DNA of 64,000 nt from Novosphingobium sp. BW1 (GTDB lineage: Bacteria > Pseudomonadota > Alphaproteobacteria > Sphingomonadales > Sphingomonadaceae). Position numbers and translations under genes: made by a program. The DNA lies in NCBI RefSeq assembly GCF_008107685.1, contig NZ_VIRF01000081.1, positions 1-64,000 on the forward strand, in the 5' to 3' direction. The notes beneath the pieces were generated by a model. The model saw nothing but the letters and a program-made list of their open reading frames with translations, had not been told where the DNA came from and ran no database searches. This document shows positions 34,547-45,334 of this stretch, piece by piece (positions within the stretch are counted from its first letter, which is position 1; every line of letters begins with the position of its first letter).

Positions 34547-35485
34547 TCACTGCCCGTTCCCGCCCGAGGCAAGCGCAACTGTGCCGCCCTTGGTCGAGAT
34601 CTCCTGAACCTCGCCCTCGGGCACCCGCAGGTAGACCCGGTCTGGCGCGCGCATATCGATGGCGAGGGCCCTACCCCCGATCAGGCGGTTGGTGCCGTCC
34701 AGACGTGCGAAAGTGACAAGCGCCCCCGCCGATTCCTTGACGCCCTCGGGCAGCGCGAGAACCTGGCCTGTCTCGAATACGAGATTCCAACGCCGATTTC
34801 CCACCCACTGCGCCTCGCGCACACGGGGCTTGAGCGCGGGAGCCGCCTCCAGCAGGTGCGATAGCTGGATGATCTCCTGCCCTGCCCCCTCGCCCGAGAC
34901 GATAAGCTTGCCCTTGGCCGCCGAACGGTCGATCACTTCCAGCTCGTGCCCGGTCTCGTCGATCAGCGCATACGTATCCGCCTTGCGCAGCACCGCGCGG
35001 GGAGAGCGCTCCACGATATCGATGACCAGCGTCGTAGGCAGCTGACGTGACACACGCGCATCTTCGACCCAAGGCAGTTCGAGCAGTTCACTGCGCAACT
35101 GCTCCAGATCGACCAATGGCATAGCGCGGTACTTCTGCGCGAGCGCCCGCTCGTAGATCTTGAGCTCGTTGATGTTCTTCACGCCGCGCAGTTCGATGTG
35201 CTTCACCTCGAATCCCGCCTGCTTGGAGATCTGCGCGAACCGCGCTTCGGCCATGCCCGGCACCCCAGCAGCGGAGGCGACGACCCACGCCAGCGCGGCC
35301 ACGGCTACCAGGATCGCAAGCACGAACAGCCGCTGCAGCTGCGCTTCTGTGAAGGGCAGCCAGCCCATCGCCATGTCGAGCGCGCTGCCGCCGGTGGCCT
35401 TGGCGCTGCGTACCTTGGCGCGGTTGCCCTGCGCGGCTGCAGCCTTGCGGGCGGTCTTGCCCTTGCGCTTGATCGTCTGGCTCAT
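34547..35485 (-). CDS. ftsQ: cell division protein FtsQ
   Basis: Bitopic divisome protein, 312 aa. A lysine/arginine-rich cytoplasmic head (to about 50) precedes one TM helix (about 52-72, LFVLAILVAVAALAWVVASA). The periplasmic POTRA segment (EVKHIELRGVKNINELKIYER) and the FtsQ beta domain (VEDARVSRQLPTTLVIDIVERSP) follow. Its ATG overlaps the ddl stop (ATGA). Confidence 0.94.
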   Translation of the reverse strand: MSQTIKRKGKTARKAAAAQGNRAKVRSAKATGGSALDMAMGWLPFTEAQLQRLFVLAILVAVAALAWVVASAAGVPGMAEARFAQISKQAGFEVKHIELRGVKNINELKIYERALAQKYRAMPLVDLEQLRSELLELPWVEDARVSRQLPTTLVIDIVERSPRAVLRKADTYALIDETGHELEVIDRSAAKGKLIVSGEGAGQEIIQLSHLLEAAPALKPRVREAQWVGNRRWNLVFETGQVLALPEGVKESAGALVTFARLDGTNRLIGGRALAIDMRAPDRVYLRVPEGEVQEISTKGGTVALASGGNGQ

Positions 35486-36462
35486 GGCGAAGCGGCCTTT
35501 TCCGGCGAGGCACCCGCCTTGCTCCTGTCCGCGGCATCGGCTAGCGCCTCGGCAATGATCGCCTCGACAAGGTCGGGGTATTCGATACCGCAGGCCTTGG
35601 CCTGTTCGGGCACGAGGCTGAGCGGGGTCATGCCCGGCTGGGTGTTGGTCTCCAGCAGGAACAGGCCTTCCACCCCTTGCGTGTCATCCCAGCGAAAGTC
35701 CGAACGGCTGGTACCCTTGCACCCCAACAGTTGGTGCGCGCGCAATGCCAGCGCCTTGCAGGCCTCGGTGATCTCGCCTGGCACGTCGGCCGGGCAGACA
35801 TGCTCGGTCATGCCGTCGGTGTACTTGGAATCGAAGTCGTAGAAACCGGACTTGGGCTTCAGTTCGGTAACAAGCAGCGCCCGCTCGCCGATCACGGCCG
35901 TCGTCAGTTCGCGGCCGCGAATGTAGGGCTCGGCCAGAAGCGTGTCGAACTCCTGCCAAGGGCCTTTGGCCTCACGGCTGATGGGACTGCCGTAGTTGCC
36001 CTCCTCGGTCACGATGGCAACGCCGACCGAGGACCCTTCGTTAACGGGCTTGAGCACATAAGGGCGCGGCAGCGGGTCCTTCGCGAACAAGGTCTCGGTC
36101 TCGACCACGCGGCCGCCGGGCATGGGCACGCCATGCGGGACAAGCGCCTGCTTGGTCAGCTCCTTGTCGATGGCGATGACCGAAGTCGCCAGCCCCGAAT
36201 GCGTGTAGGTGAGGCCCATCAGGTCCATCATGCCCTGCACCGTGCCGTCTTCCCCCGGCGCCCCGTGGAGCGCGTTAAAGACGACATCGGGCCTCGTCTC
36301 GGCGAGGCGCAGCGCGACCTCACGGTCCATATCGATGCGGGTGACCTTGTGGCCCTTGCTTTCAAGCGCCTTGGCCACGCCTTCGCCGCTCATCAGCGAA
36401 ACGGGACGTTCGTTCGACCAGCCACCCATCAGAACGGCGACGTGGAGCTTGGGGAGTGTCAC
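35482..36462 (-). CDS. ddl: D-alanine--D-alanine ligase
   Basis: ATP-grasp ligase making D-Ala-D-Ala for the peptidoglycan stem, 326 aa. The N-terminus is KLHVAVLMGGWSNERPVSLMSG; ATP-grasp regions are PYVLKPVNEGSSVGV and EPYIRGRELTTAVIG, with the Mg-binding end FLLETNTQPGMT. The start is a GTG at 36462 that overlaps the murB TGA (GTGA); an upstream-extended frame lies inside murB and is rejected. Confidence 0.95.
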   Translation of the reverse strand: MTLPKLHVAVLMGGWSNERPVSLMSGEGVAKALESKGHKVTRIDMDREVALRLAETRPDVVFNALHGAPGEDGTVQGMMDLMGLTYTHSGLATSVIAIDKELTKQALVPHGVPMPGGRVVETETLFAKDPLPRPYVLKPVNEGSSVGVAIVTEEGNYGSPISREAKGPWQEFDTLLAEPYIRGRELTTAVIGERALLVTELKPKSGFYDFDSKYTDGMTEHVCPADVPGEITEACKALALRAHQLLGCKGTSRSDFRWDDTQGVEGLFLLETNTQPGMTPLSLVPEQAKACGIEYPDLVEAIIAEALADAADRSKAGASPEKAASP

Positions 36463-37361
36463 TTGTGCGATCCTACTCGTTGAATTTCCCACTCGAGCGA
36501 GACGCCCGAGGCTTCCTTGACCCGGCGGCGCACTTCCTCGCCCAGCGCCTCGATGTCGCTGGCGGTGGCATCGCCAGTGTTGAGAAGAAAGTTGGTGTGT
36601 TTTTCCGAAACCTGCGCCCCGCCCAGCTGGAGCCCGCGGCACCCGGCCTCGTCGACCAGCTTCCACGCCGAGGTCCCTTGCGGATTCTTGAACGTAGAGC
36701 CGCCGGTCTTGGAGCGCAGCGGCTGTGAAGCCTCGCGGCTTGCCGAAATCCGGTCCATCTCGGCCTGAATCTCGGCGGGATCGCCCGCACGGCCCTGGAA
36801 GCGGGCAGCAACGACCACCGCGTCTGCCGGAAGCTGCGAATGCCGGTAGGTGTACCCCAGCTCCGCGTTGGCCAGCGTGTGCAGCGATCCGTCACGCAGG
36901 ACCACATCGCAGTCGACCAGGATATCCTTCACCTCGCCGCCATAGGCGCCGCCGTTCATGCGCACGAAGCCGCCCACCGTGCCCGGGATCGAACGCAGGA
37001 ACTCGGTCCCCGCAATCCCCGCATCGCGCGCGGTGGAAGAAACCAGAATACCGCTCGCCCCCCCCCCGCATTCGAGCGTGAGGTCCTCGTGCGTGGTGAC
37101 CTTGGCAAAGGGCTTGCCAAGCCGGATCACCACGCCCGCAACGCCGCCATCGCGCACGATCATGTTCGAGCCCAGTCCCAGCGCCATGACCGGAATGGCA
37201 GGGTCCAGATCCTTGAGGAACGCCTGCAGGTCTTCGCTATCCTTGGGCTCGAACAGCCACTGCGCGCATCCACCCGCCTTGAACCAGACGAGCGGGGCCA
37301 ATGGCGCGTTCACCGTCAGCTTGCCCCGGACGGGCGGTAGGGAGGCCGCGATCTCGCTCAT
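36459..37361 (-). CDS. murB: UDP-N-acetylenolpyruvoylglucosamine reductase
   Basis: FAD-dependent second step of UDP-MurNAc synthesis, 300 aa. FAD-binding [33 protein letters not shown] and the catalytic Ser in [12 protein letters not shown] are visible. It ends EIQRVGSHK. The ATG at 37361 overlaps the murC stop (ATGA). Confidence 0.95.
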   Translation of the reverse strand: MSEIAASLPPVRGKLTVNAPLAPLVWFKAGGCAQWLFEPKDSEDLQAFLKDLDPAIPVMALGLGSNMIVRDGGVAGVVIRLGKPFAKVTTHEDLTLECGGGASGILVSSTARDAGIAGTEFLRSIPGTVGGFVRMNGGAYGGEVKDILVDCDVVLRDGSLHTLANAELGYTYRHSQLPADAVVVAARFQGRAGDPAEIQAEMDRISASREASQPLRSKTGGSTFKNPQGTSAWKLVDEAGCRGLQLGGAQVSEKHTNFLLNTGDATASDIEALGEEVRRRVKEASGVSLEWEIQRVGSHK

Positions 37362-38779
37362 GCGCCGCGCTTTTCCGTAATCGCGGTGGCAAGGCTGGCG
37401 GCCCACTTGGTGATGTCGCCTGCCCCCAGGCACACGATCATGTCGCCCGGCAGGATCGTCTCGGCCAGCGTCTCAACCAGGGCGTCAGCGCCTGCAATTT
37501 CCTGCGCCGAGCGGTGCCCGCGCGACTTCAGGCCCTTGACCAGGTGCGCACTGTCCACGCCCACGATCGGCTCTTCGCCCGCTGCATAAACCGGCGTGAT
37601 GTAGACAATGTCCGCATCGTTGAAGCAGCTTTCGAACTCATCCATGTGGTCGCGCAAGCGCGTGTAGCGGTGCGGCTGGGCGACCGCGATGACCCGGCCC
37701 TTCACGCCCTCGCGCGCGGCCGCCAGCACAGCCCGGATCTCGACCGGGTGATGGCCGTAGTCGTCGATCACCGAAACCGCGCCCTCGCCCACGGCGATTT
37801 CACCCACCTTGGTGAAGCGGCGCTTGACCCCGCCAAACTTGGAGAAGCCGGTGCGGATCACGTCATGCGGGCAGCCCATCTCGATCGCGACGCCGACCGC
37901 AGCGAGCGCGTTCTGCACGTTGTGGCGCCCCGGCATGGGAAGCTCAATTCCCTCGATACGCTGGAACGAGCCGTCGCGCTGGCGCAGCGCCACATCGAAA
38001 CGGTTGCCGCCCGCGATCGGGGTCACGTTTTCGCCGCGAATGTCGGCCTGCGCACTGAAACCGTAAGTGACGACGCGGCGGTCGCGCACCTTGGGGATCA
38101 CCGCCTGGACTTCAGGATGGTCGATGCACAGGAGCGCCGCACCGTAGAAGGGCACATTCTCGATGAACTCGACAAAGGCTTCCTTCACCTTGTCGAACGA
38201 GCCGTAGTGGTCGAGGTGCTCGGGATCGATGTTGGTGACCACCGCAATGGTGCCATCGAGGCGCAGGAACGAGCCGTCGCTTTCGTCGGCCTCGACGACC
38301 ATCCAGTCGCTCTCACCAAGGCGCGCGTTGGAACCATAGGCGTTGATGATGCCGCCGTTGATGACGGTGGGGTCGATGCCGCCCGCATCAAGAAGCGCGG
38401 CGACCATCGAGGTGGTGGTAGTCTTGCCGTGCGTGCCCGCGACCGCGACGGTCGATTTCAGGCGCATGAGCTCGGCCAGCATCTCGGCGCGGCGCACGAC
38501 CGGGATGCGGTGCTCCAGCGCGTAGACGACTTCGGGGTTGCTGCGCTTGACCGCGGTCGAGATGACAACAACCGCCGCCCCATTCACGTTCTCGGCCCGC
38601 TGTCCGATGTTCACCGTGATCCCGCGCGAACGCAGGTGTTCAACAACGTAGCTCTCGGCCATGTCCGAGCCCTGCACCGAGTAGCCCAGGTTGTGCATGA
38701 CCTCGGCAATGCCCGACATGCCAATGCCGCCAATGCCGACGAAGTGGATGGTCCCGATATCGGTGCCGACGGCTTTCAC
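37358..38779 (-). CDS. murC: UDP-N-acetylmuramate--L-alanine ligase
   Basis: Adds L-Ala to UDP-MurNAc, 473 aa. The N-terminal domain has [18 protein letters not shown]; the ATP P-loop is [12 protein letters not shown]; the domain-3 loop is [10 protein letters not shown]. The start is GTG at 38779, overlapping the murG TGA; the upstream extension lies within murG. Typical length for the family. Confidence 0.96.
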   Translation of the reverse strand: MKAVGTDIGTIHFVGIGGIGMSGIAEVMHNLGYSVQGSDMAESYVVEHLRSRGITVNIGQRAENVNGAAVVVISTAVKRSNPEVVYALEHRIPVVRRAEMLAELMRLKSTVAVAGTHGKTTTTSMVAALLDAGGIDPTVINGGIINAYGSNARLGESDWMVVEADESDGSFLRLDGTIAVVTNIDPEHLDHYGSFDKVKEAFVEFIENVPFYGAALLCIDHPEVQAVIPKVRDRRVVTYGFSAQADIRGENVTPIAGGNRFDVALRQRDGSFQRIEGIELPMPGRHNVQNALAAVGVAIEMGCPHDVIRTGFSKFGGVKRRFTKVGEIAVGEGAVSVIDDYGHHPVEIRAVLAAAREGVKGRVIAVAQPHRYTRLRDHMDEFESCFNDADIVYITPVYAAGEEPIVGVDSAHLVKGLKSRGHRSAQEIAGADALVETLAETILPGDMIVCLGAGDITKWAASLATAITEKRGA

Positions 38780-40062
38780 TGGGCAAATTCCTTGTTGCTC
38801 GCAGAAACGGAGCGGGCGAACGCCTCGCCACCCCTTGCAGGTGCCCCGCCTTCGGGCACGACGCGCAGCACGTCCATCATCGGGGCGGCCCCGAAGCTTT
38901 CGACAAGATCGGCAAGATCCTTGGCCGCCTTGGGATAGCCGCAGTTCCACGAGGCGTGCGCGGCATTGGCGAGCGTCTGGGGGTTCTTGGCAATGGCCTG
39001 AACCTGCAGGCAGATGTCCTTGGCCATCTTGTCGAAGATCGCGCCCTGCTCGCGCAGCAGCGCATTGCGCTTATCGCCCGTCAAAAGGTCCGGGTCCTCA
39101 GTCGTGATCGCGGGCTGGCGGATGACACGCGCGCCCCCCGCCGCCACGATTTCACGCGTGTTGGCAACCTGGTGGTCGTCCATCGCGTAAGGAAGCGGGA
39201 TCAGGATCGCGGGTCGGCCCACGGCGGTCAACTCGGCAATCGTCGAGGCACCCGAGCGCCCGATGAACAGGTGCGCGCCGGCAAGCCGCTCGGCCATGTC
39301 CTCGAAATAGGTCGCGAGTTCGGCCGGGATACCGTGGTGCGCAAAGCGCTGGCGCACGCCGTCGATGTCCTCGGGCCGGCACTGCTGGATGACCTGAAGA
39401 CGCGAGCACAGCGTGGGCGGAAGCATCGCCAGCGCCTCCGGAATGACCTGGCTCAAGATCCGCGCGCCTTGACTCCCGCCGGTCACGAGGATGCGGAACA
39501 GGCTGTCTTCCGAGAAATCGGGAAACGGCTCCTCGCGCAGGGACAGCACCTGCGCACGGACCGGATTGCCGACCAGCGTGACCTTGTCCTCATGGCGCGC
39601 ATCGAGGAAGTCGACATCCTCGCACGGGGTGGCGATGGCATTGACGCGCTTGGCGAAATAGCGGTTCACCCGCCCCAGCACCGCGTTCTGCTCGTGCAGG
39701 ACGGTCGGGATCTTCATCGCAGTTGCCGCCAGCATGGTGGGGAGTGAGGGATAGCCGCCAAAGCCGATCACGGCGCTGGGCTGGAAGCTCTCGAACAGGC
39801 GCTTGGCCATGCTCCGCCCCTTAAGCACACCGCGTGCGCCCTTCACCCAGTTCAGCGGATTTTTCCCCGCGATGCGGCCCTGCGGGAGGACGTGGGTGGT
39901 CAGGTAATCGGGCTTACCGGGGATCTTGGCGCCGCGCTCGTCGGTGATAAGCGCGACATGGTGCCCACGCGCGTGGAGCTCGGCGGCCAGCGCAAAGGCC
40001 GGGATCAGGTGGCCGCCGGTGCCACCGGCCGCAAGGACGTAGTGCCGCGAGGGGCCGCTCAT
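38776..40062 (-). CDS. murG: UDP-N-acetylglucosamine--undecaprenyl-PP-MurNAc-pentapeptide GlcNAc transferase
   Basis: Makes lipid II from lipid I on the inner face of the membrane, 428 aa. It opens with [18 protein letters not shown]; the G-loop [14 protein letters not shown] and the donor region [33 protein letters not shown] are present. The C-terminus is extended by about 40 residues ([18 protein letters not shown] and on) beyond the usual catalytic end. Its ATG overlaps the ftsW TGA. Confidence 0.95.
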   Translation of the reverse strand: MSGPSRHYVLAAGGTGGHLIPAFALAAELHARGHHVALITDERGAKIPGKPDYLTTHVLPQGRIAGKNPLNWVKGARGVLKGRSMAKRLFESFQPSAVIGFGGYPSLPTMLAATAMKIPTVLHEQNAVLGRVNRYFAKRVNAIATPCEDVDFLDARHEDKVTLVGNPVRAQVLSLREEPFPDFSEDSLFRILVTGGSQGARILSQVIPEALAMLPPTLCSRLQVIQQCRPEDIDGVRQRFAHHGIPAELATYFEDMAERLAGAHLFIGRSGASTIAELTAVGRPAILIPLPYAMDDHQVANTREIVAAGGARVIRQPAITTEDPDLLTGDKRNALLREQGAIFDKMAKDICLQVQAIAKNPQTLANAAHASWNCGYPKAAKDLADLVESFGAAPMMDVLRVVPEGGAPARGGEAFARSVSASNKEFAQ

Positions 40063-41336
40063 GAAAGCTCTCCGTTGGTGCGCAAGGTAAACCGCTCGCG
40101 CTGGATAAAGGGATTGCGCCGGGTAATGGCGAGTAGAAGGCCCATCGTCAGACACAGCGCGATCGTCGACGAACCGCCATAGCTGATCAGCGGCAGCGTC
40201 ATGCCCTTGGAGGGAAAGAGCTGCAGGTTGACGAGAATGTTGATGAAGGCCTGCCCGCCAAACTGCGCGGCAATGCCGGCCGCGGCCAGCACCGAGAAGA
40301 GATCTTCCTCATCGATCGTTCGCATCAGCACGCGCACCAGGAAGGCGATGTAGAGCGCGACGATGACCATGCAGGCCAGCAGGCCGAACTCCTCGCCGAT
40401 CACCGAGAAGATATAGTCGGTATGGGCTTCGGGCAGCGACATCTTGCGCACCCCCATCCAGAAGCCCTGCCCCGTCCACCCGCCATTGAGAAACGTGCGC
40501 TCGGCAAGATCCACCTGGTCGAACGCGGTGCCGCCGAACAGGAAGTTGTCGATGCGGTTACGCCCGTTGTCATAGGTGAAGTACATGATGACGAGGCCGA
40601 CTACCCCGACGACGCCGAGCGCGACAAGGCGCCGCCAGTCGAAGCCGGAGAGCAGCACCATCACCGCAAAGCTGCCCGAAAACAGCATGGTAGAGCCGAA
40701 GTCGGGCTGAAGCATGAGCAGGCCGCCCAGAACCACCATCAGCGCGGCGCAGATGCCCACGACAGGGATATTCGGGTCGCGCGCGCGCCAGGACAGGATC
40801 CAGGCCAGCAGGATCGGCCAGCCCACCTTGAGGAACTCGGAGGGCTGGAGCGAGAAGCCCAGACGCAGCCAGCGCTTCGCCCCGTTCACTTCCGAGCCGA
40901 CCACCGGCACGAGGAAGAGTGCTGCAAACATGATGCCTGCGATCAGGATACCAAAGCGCCGGGCCGCATCCTTATCGAGGCTGGAGGCCCAGAGCAGCGC
41001 GACGATGCCCACCAGCTGCCAGCGCATGTGCAGGAAAAAGAAGTAGAGATCGGGCAATCGCTCGGCAGAGGTCGACAGGCGCCGCGCAGAGGCGGGCGAT
41101 CCTGCAGCCACCGCCACCGCACCGATCCCCATGAGGATGAGGACAATGTACAAGGCAAAGCGGTCGATCTCCTGCCACCACACGGCCAGCCTCTGGCGCC
41201 GGGTGCGCGCCCCCGGCCCCTTGCCTGTGGGTAGCGGGCCCGTCGCGGGTGCGAAATGGCCGCTCACCGCGCCGCGATGCCCTCCAGCCATGGGAATGGT
41301 AAAGCCCTGCGGGCCTTCGGGTGCCACACTTGCCAT
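40059..41336 (-). CDS. ftsW: septal peptidoglycan polymerase FtsW
   Basis: SEDS-family glycosyltransferase, 425 aa, about 10 TM helices. The N-terminal about 50 residues are cytoplasmic and basic. Family stretches are NGAKRWLRLGFSLQPSEFLKVGWPI, LMLQPDFGSTMLF and, near the end, LPLISYGGSSTIALCLTMGLLLAI. It works with FtsI encoded upstream. The ATG at 41336 overlaps the murD stop (TGATG). Confidence 0.95.
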   Translation of the reverse strand: MASVAPEGPQGFTIPMAGGHRGAVSGHFAPATGPLPTGKGPGARTRRQRLAVWWQEIDRFALYIVLILMGIGAVAVAAGSPASARRLSTSAERLPDLYFFFLHMRWQLVGIVALLWASSLDKDAARRFGILIAGIMFAALFLVPVVGSEVNGAKRWLRLGFSLQPSEFLKVGWPILLAWILSWRARDPNIPVVGICAALMVVLGGLLMLQPDFGSTMLFSGSFAVMVLLSGFDWRRLVALGVVGVVGLVIMYFTYDNGRNRIDNFLFGGTAFDQVDLAERTFLNGGWTGQGFWMGVRKMSLPEAHTDYIFSVIGEEFGLLACMVIVALYIAFLVRVLMRTIDEEDLFSVLAAAGIAAQFGGQAFINILVNLQLFPSKGMTLPLISYGGSSTIALCLTMGLLLAITRRNPFIQRERFTLRTNGELS

Positions 41337-42733
41337 CAGCCCGCTGCTCCTCCCTGGCCGCGCCCCTCCCCGTCCTTCTCGTCCCCATCTTCGGGCGCGA
41401 GCAGCGCCTCGACGATCTGGCGGAAGGCCTCGCCGCGCGCTTCGTAGTCGCGGAACTGGTCGAAGCTCGCACAGGCAGGTGAGAGCAGGACGACATCGCC
41501 GGATGCGGCGGCGTTCATGGCCTGGCGGATGGCCTGTGCCATCATCTCACTGCGCACGATGCGGGTATAAGGCTCGAGGATCTCGGCAAAGAGCGAGCCC
41601 GCATCGCCGATGGTGTAGGCCGCCTTGATGTGGCCGAACCAGGGCTTGCAGTCATCAAGGTCCTCGCCCTTGGGAAGACCGCCCACGATCCAGTGGATGC
41701 GCGGTGCAGGGTCGGGCGGAAAGGCAGCAATGGCAGGCGCGGCCGAGGCCGGATTGGTGGCCTTGCTGTCGTTGATGTAGTCGACCCCATCGGCCCGAGC
41801 GACGCATTCCATGCGGTGCGGCAGCCCACGAAAGTCGCGAAGCCCCGGCTCCCAATCCGCGCGCGCGATACCCAGCGCCTCGACGATGGCGATGGCGATG
41901 GCGGCATTCTGGAGGTTGTGCGGCCCCTGGAGCGAGGGCCAGTCCTTTTGCAGCGCGTCAAGGTCGGCCCCGTCGACACGGGCAACGCCCTTGCCCTCAC
42001 GCCGGGCTTCCTCGCGCCGGGCCACGCCCAGCGTCTGCGCATCGCCCTTGCCGAAGACCGCGGCATGGCCAGGCGACTGCATTGCGAAGAGACGTGCCTT
42101 GGAGGCGGCGTAGGCAGAAAAGCCATCGTAGCGATCAAGGTGATCGGGCGTCACGTTCAGGAGTGCGGCCACGTCGCAATCAAGGCTGCGGGTAAGATCG
42201 ATCTGGTAGCTGGAAAGCTCCAGCACATAGACACCTGAACCATTTGCGTTGGGCTTGAGCGGCACCGTGCCCAGGATCGGCAGGCCGATATTGCCACCCA
42301 TGCGCGCAGGCACGCCTGCTTTTTCAAGGAGATGCCGCACGAGCGCGGTCGTCGTCGACTTGCCATTGGTGCCGGTGATGCCCACCACCCGATGCTCCGG
42401 CAGGCTGGCGCGGGCGAGCGCAAAGAGTTCGATGTCACCGATGAGCGGCACCTCCGCCCGCGCCGCCGCTGCGGCAATCGGATGGCTGTTGAGCGGGACG
42501 CCCGGCGAGACGACGACGCCGTCGTAGCCGGAAAGGTCCGCGCTGGTGGGATCGGCAATCTCGCAGGTGCCTGCCTCACAGTCGCGCAGAAGCGCCTGGC
42601 GCGGCTCTTCACGGCTGTCCCAGGCCATGACGTGGGCCCCACTCGCCAGCAGCGAGCGCACCGCCGTCATCCCCGAGCGGGCAAGCCCGAGGACCGCGTA
42701 GCGTTTGCCGGCAAAGGCGGGGGAGACGATCAC
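41336..42733 (-). CDS. murD: UDP-N-acetylmuramoylalanine--D-glutamate ligase
   Basis: Adds D-Glu to UDP-MurNAc-L-Ala, 465 aa. N-terminal YAVLGLARSGMTAVRSL, P-loop GITGTNGKSTTTALV, YVLELSSYQID, NVTPDHLDRYDG and NDSKATNPAS are canonical. The start is GTG at 42733 with AAGGAGAGC eight nt upstream; the frame is open upstream only into mraY. The lysine/glycine-rich extreme C-terminus is longer than in E. coli. Confidence 0.95.
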   Translation of the reverse strand: MIVSPAFAGKRYAVLGLARSGMTAVRSLLASGAHVMAWDSREEPRQALLRDCEAGTCEIADPTSADLSGYDGVVVSPGVPLNSHPIAAAAARAEVPLIGDIELFALARASLPEHRVVGITGTNGKSTTTALVRHLLEKAGVPARMGGNIGLPILGTVPLKPNANGSGVYVLELSSYQIDLTRSLDCDVAALLNVTPDHLDRYDGFSAYAASKARLFAMQSPGHAAVFGKGDAQTLGVARREEARREGKGVARVDGADLDALQKDWPSLQGPHNLQNAAIAIAIVEALGIARADWEPGLRDFRGLPHRMECVARADGVDYINDSKATNPASAAPAIAAFPPDPAPRIHWIVGGLPKGEDLDDCKPWFGHIKAAYTIGDAGSLFAEILEPYTRIVRSEMMAQAIRQAMNAAASGDVVLLSPACASFDQFRDYEARGEAFRQIVEALLAPEDGDEKDGEGRGQGGAAG

Positions 42734-42747
42734 CTGCGCAGCTCTCC

Positions 42748-43818
42748 TTATCGTAGCTTCAACGTGGCAAGGCCGAGAACGGCCAGTACCAGCGAGATGA
42801 TCCAGAAGCGCACGACGACAGTCGATTCCTTCCAGCCCAACTGTTCGAAATGGTGGTGGATCGGCGCCATGCGGAAGACCCGGCGGCCTGTGCGCTTGAA
42901 CCAGAACACCTGGATTATGACCGAGGCCGCTTCCAGCACGAAGAGACCGCCCACTACCGCAAGCACGATCTCGTGATGCGCGGCGACCGCGATGCAGCCA
43001 AGCGCACCTCCGAGTGCGAGGCTGCCGGTGTCGCCCATGAACACGGCTGCAGGCGGCGCGTTGAACCACAGAAAGGCAAGGCATGCGCCCATGATGCCGG
43101 TGCAGAAGATCGCAAGTTCACCCGCGCCCGGCACATGCGGAATGCCCAGATAGGTCGCAAAGTCGACGCGGCCCGCCAGGTAGCAGATGATCGCGAAAGT
43201 GCCCGCCGCGACGAATACCGGGAATGTCGCCAGGCCGTCGAGCCCGTCGGTCAGATTCACCGCGTTGCCCGCCCCCACGATCACGAAGGCAGCGAAGACA
43301 TAGTAGAGCGGCCCCAGCGGGATGTAGCGCCCGGTCAAAAAGGGCACGTAGAGGTTCGTGTTCAGCTGGCTGACGATGATGTACGAGGCGAGCCCCGCCA
43401 CGGCGAACTCCATGAGCAGGCGCACCCGTCCTGGAACGCCCGCCGTGCTGCGCTTGGCAACCTTGTCGTAGTCGTCCATGAAGCCGATTGCGCCAAAGCC
43501 GATTGTAACCGCGATACAGGCCCACACGAACGGGTTGGTCACGTCCATGAACAGAACCATCGCCGCGATCAGCGCGGTCAGGATCATCAGACCGCCCATC
43601 GTGGGCGTGCCGCGCTTGGCAAGGTGGCTCTGAGGCCCGTCCTCGCGGATCGGCTGGCCCTTGCCCTGGCGCACGCGCAGCATGTTGATGAACTTCGGAC
43701 CGATCAGGAGACCGACAAAGAGCGCAAACAGAAGCGCGCCACCGGCCCGGAAGGTCTGGTAGCGGAAGAGGTTGGCGAGCCCCTGATAATCGAACCAATC
43801 TGCGAAAAGATACAGCAT
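42748..43818 (-). CDS. mraY: phospho-MurNAc-pentapeptide translocase
   Basis: Forms lipid I, 356 aa, about 10 TM helices. Catalytic Asp-rich stretches: [21 protein letters not shown]-like FMDDYDKV, the [13 protein letters not shown] segment and [14 protein letters not shown], followed by [11 protein letters not shown]. It sits 16 nt after murF and 14 nt before murD. Confidence 0.96.
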   Translation of the reverse strand: MLYLFADWFDYQGLANLFRYQTFRAGGALLFALFVGLLIGPKFINMLRVRQGKGQPIREDGPQSHLAKRGTPTMGGLMILTALIAAMVLFMDVTNPFVWACIAVTIGFGAIGFMDDYDKVAKRSTAGVPGRVRLLMEFAVAGLASYIIVSQLNTNLYVPFLTGRYIPLGPLYYVFAAFVIVGAGNAVNLTDGLDGLATFPVFVAAGTFAIICYLAGRVDFATYLGIPHVPGAGELAIFCTGIMGACLAFLWFNAPPAAVFMGDTGSLALGGALGCIAVAAHHEIVLAVVGGLFVLEAASVIIQVFWFKRTGRRVFRMAPIHHHFEQLGWKESTVVVRFWIISLVLAVLGLATLKLR

Positions 43819-43834
43819 GTTGCGGGAGCGACCC

Positions 43835-45334
43835 TCACCCTTCCTGCTTGTTCAGCTCCGAAACGAGCGAGGCCAGGCCCACTGAATTGGACCCTTTGAC
43901 GAGAATGGCATCCCCGCTTTCGAGTCCGAAAGCGCGCACACGATCCACAGCCTCCCTCACACTCTGGCAATGCGCGAAGGCGGCCGGTTTGCCAAGCGAG
44001 GAGGCCGCGTTTTCCCCCGCATCCGCGCGGGTTTCGAGTTCCCGGACAAGCGGGAGCATTTCATCGCCGACCAGCACCAGATAGTCGACACCGGCCTCAC
44101 GAATCGGCTCTTCGAGCGCGGCGTGATAGCCGGGCCCGTGAGTACCCAGTTCCTTCATGGCGCCCAGCACCGCAATGCGCCGCTTGGCGCTGGTGCGACC
44201 GAGCTGCGCAAGCGTCGCACGCATCGAGGCTGGATTGGCGTTGTAGCTTTCATCGATGAGGAGCGCGGTACGCGAACCGTCCGCCTTGGCCTCCCCGCGC
44301 GAAACCGCGATTTCCAGACGCGCGCCGCGCCCAGCAAGGCCGCCCATTTCGGCAAGCGCTACGCCCGCCGCGCCCAGATCGCCGCCGATGGCGCGGATGG
44401 CCGCCATGACTGCAAGCGAGTTCATCACCTGGTGCTCGCCCGGCGCGGCCACGGCGTAGCACACCCGGCGATCGCCCATATCCGCAGTGACGAGCGAGCC
44501 CCCGCCAATCGCATCGACTGCGTCGAGCAGGCGCACGTCCGCGTTGGCACCTCGACCGAAAGCGACGACATGCGCGCCGCAGCGCAGCGCCGCCTTGCGC
44601 AGGCGCTCGTAATGCGGACTGTCGGCCGGGATCACCGCCGTGCCGCCGCGTTCAAGCCCCTGGAATATCTCCGCCTTGGCGTCGGCAATGGCCTCTTCGG
44701 ACCCCAGGTTCTCGATGTGGGCGGGCGCGATAGTGGTGATCACCGCCACATGCGGGCGAACCTGGCGCGTCAGCGCGGCGATCTCGCCTTCGTGGTTCAT
44801 CCCCATCTCGAACACGCCGAAGCGGGCCCTGGCGGGCATGCGCGCAAGGCTGAGCGGCACCCCAACATGGTTGTTGTAGCTCTTGACCGAACGGTGCGCA
44901 TCGCCGCGCGTCGCGCGGTCGAGGCCCTCGAAAATCATCTCCTTGACGCCGGTCTTGCCAACCGATCCGGTCACTCCGATCACCGGCCCGCGCGCACGCT
45001 GGCGCGACGCGGCGCCAAGACGCTCAAGCGCCTCGGTCGTGTCCTTGACGAGGATGTGCGGTCCTTCCACCGGGCGGTCGACGACACACGCCGCCGCCCC
45101 CTTGGCGAAGGCCATCTCGACGAAGCGGTGGCCGTCCATGCTCTCGCCTTTCAAGGCGAAGAACAGGTCACCCGTCTGGACGTCGCGGCTGTCGATCTCG
45201 ACGCCCGATACGGTGAAGGGACCACTCGCCGTGCCGCGCAATACGCGTTCGAGTGTCGCGGAATCCCAGAGGCCCTGCGCCTGCTCTTCCGCCTCCGGTG
45301 CGGGCCAATCGAGGATACGTGCCAGTGCCGTCAT
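43835..45334 (-). CDS. murF: UDP-MurNAc-tripeptide--D-alanyl-D-alanine ligase
   Basis: Adds the D-Ala-D-Ala made by Ddl, 499 aa. P-loop [14 protein letters not shown], the region [27 protein letters not shown] and [13 protein letters not shown] are typical; the Thr of the usual GKTTTK is replaced by GVK. ATG overlaps the murE stop. Confidence 0.95.
   Translation of the reverse strand: MTALARILDWPAPEAEEQAQGLWDSATLERVLRGTASGPFTVSGVEIDSRDVQTGDLFFALKGESMDGHRFVEMAFAKGAAACVVDRPVEGPHILVKDTTEALERLGAASRQRARGPVIGVTGSVGKTGVKEMIFEGLDRATRGDAHRSVKSYNNHVGVPLSLARMPARARFGVFEMGMNHEGEIAALTRQVRPHVAVITTIAPAHIENLGSEEAIADAKAEIFQGLERGGTAVIPADSPHYERLRKAALRCGAHVVAFGRGANADVRLLDAVDAIGGGSLVTADMGDRRVCYAVAAPGEHQVMNSLAVMAAIRAIGGDLGAAGVALAEMGGLAGRGARLEIAVSRGEAKADGSRTALLIDESYNANPASMRATLAQLGRTSAKRRIAVLGAMKELGTHGPGYHAALEEPIREAGVDYLVLVGDEMLPLVRELETRADAGENAASSLGKPAAFAHCQSVREAVDRVRAFGLESGDAILVKGSNSVGLASLVSELNKQEG

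Noticed and set aside
37301-38938. 545-codon plus-strand ORF opposite murC
   Set aside because: murC on the other strand is complete with all motifs. The ORF is Arg/His/Asp-rich, the usual antisense shadow in GC-rich DNA.
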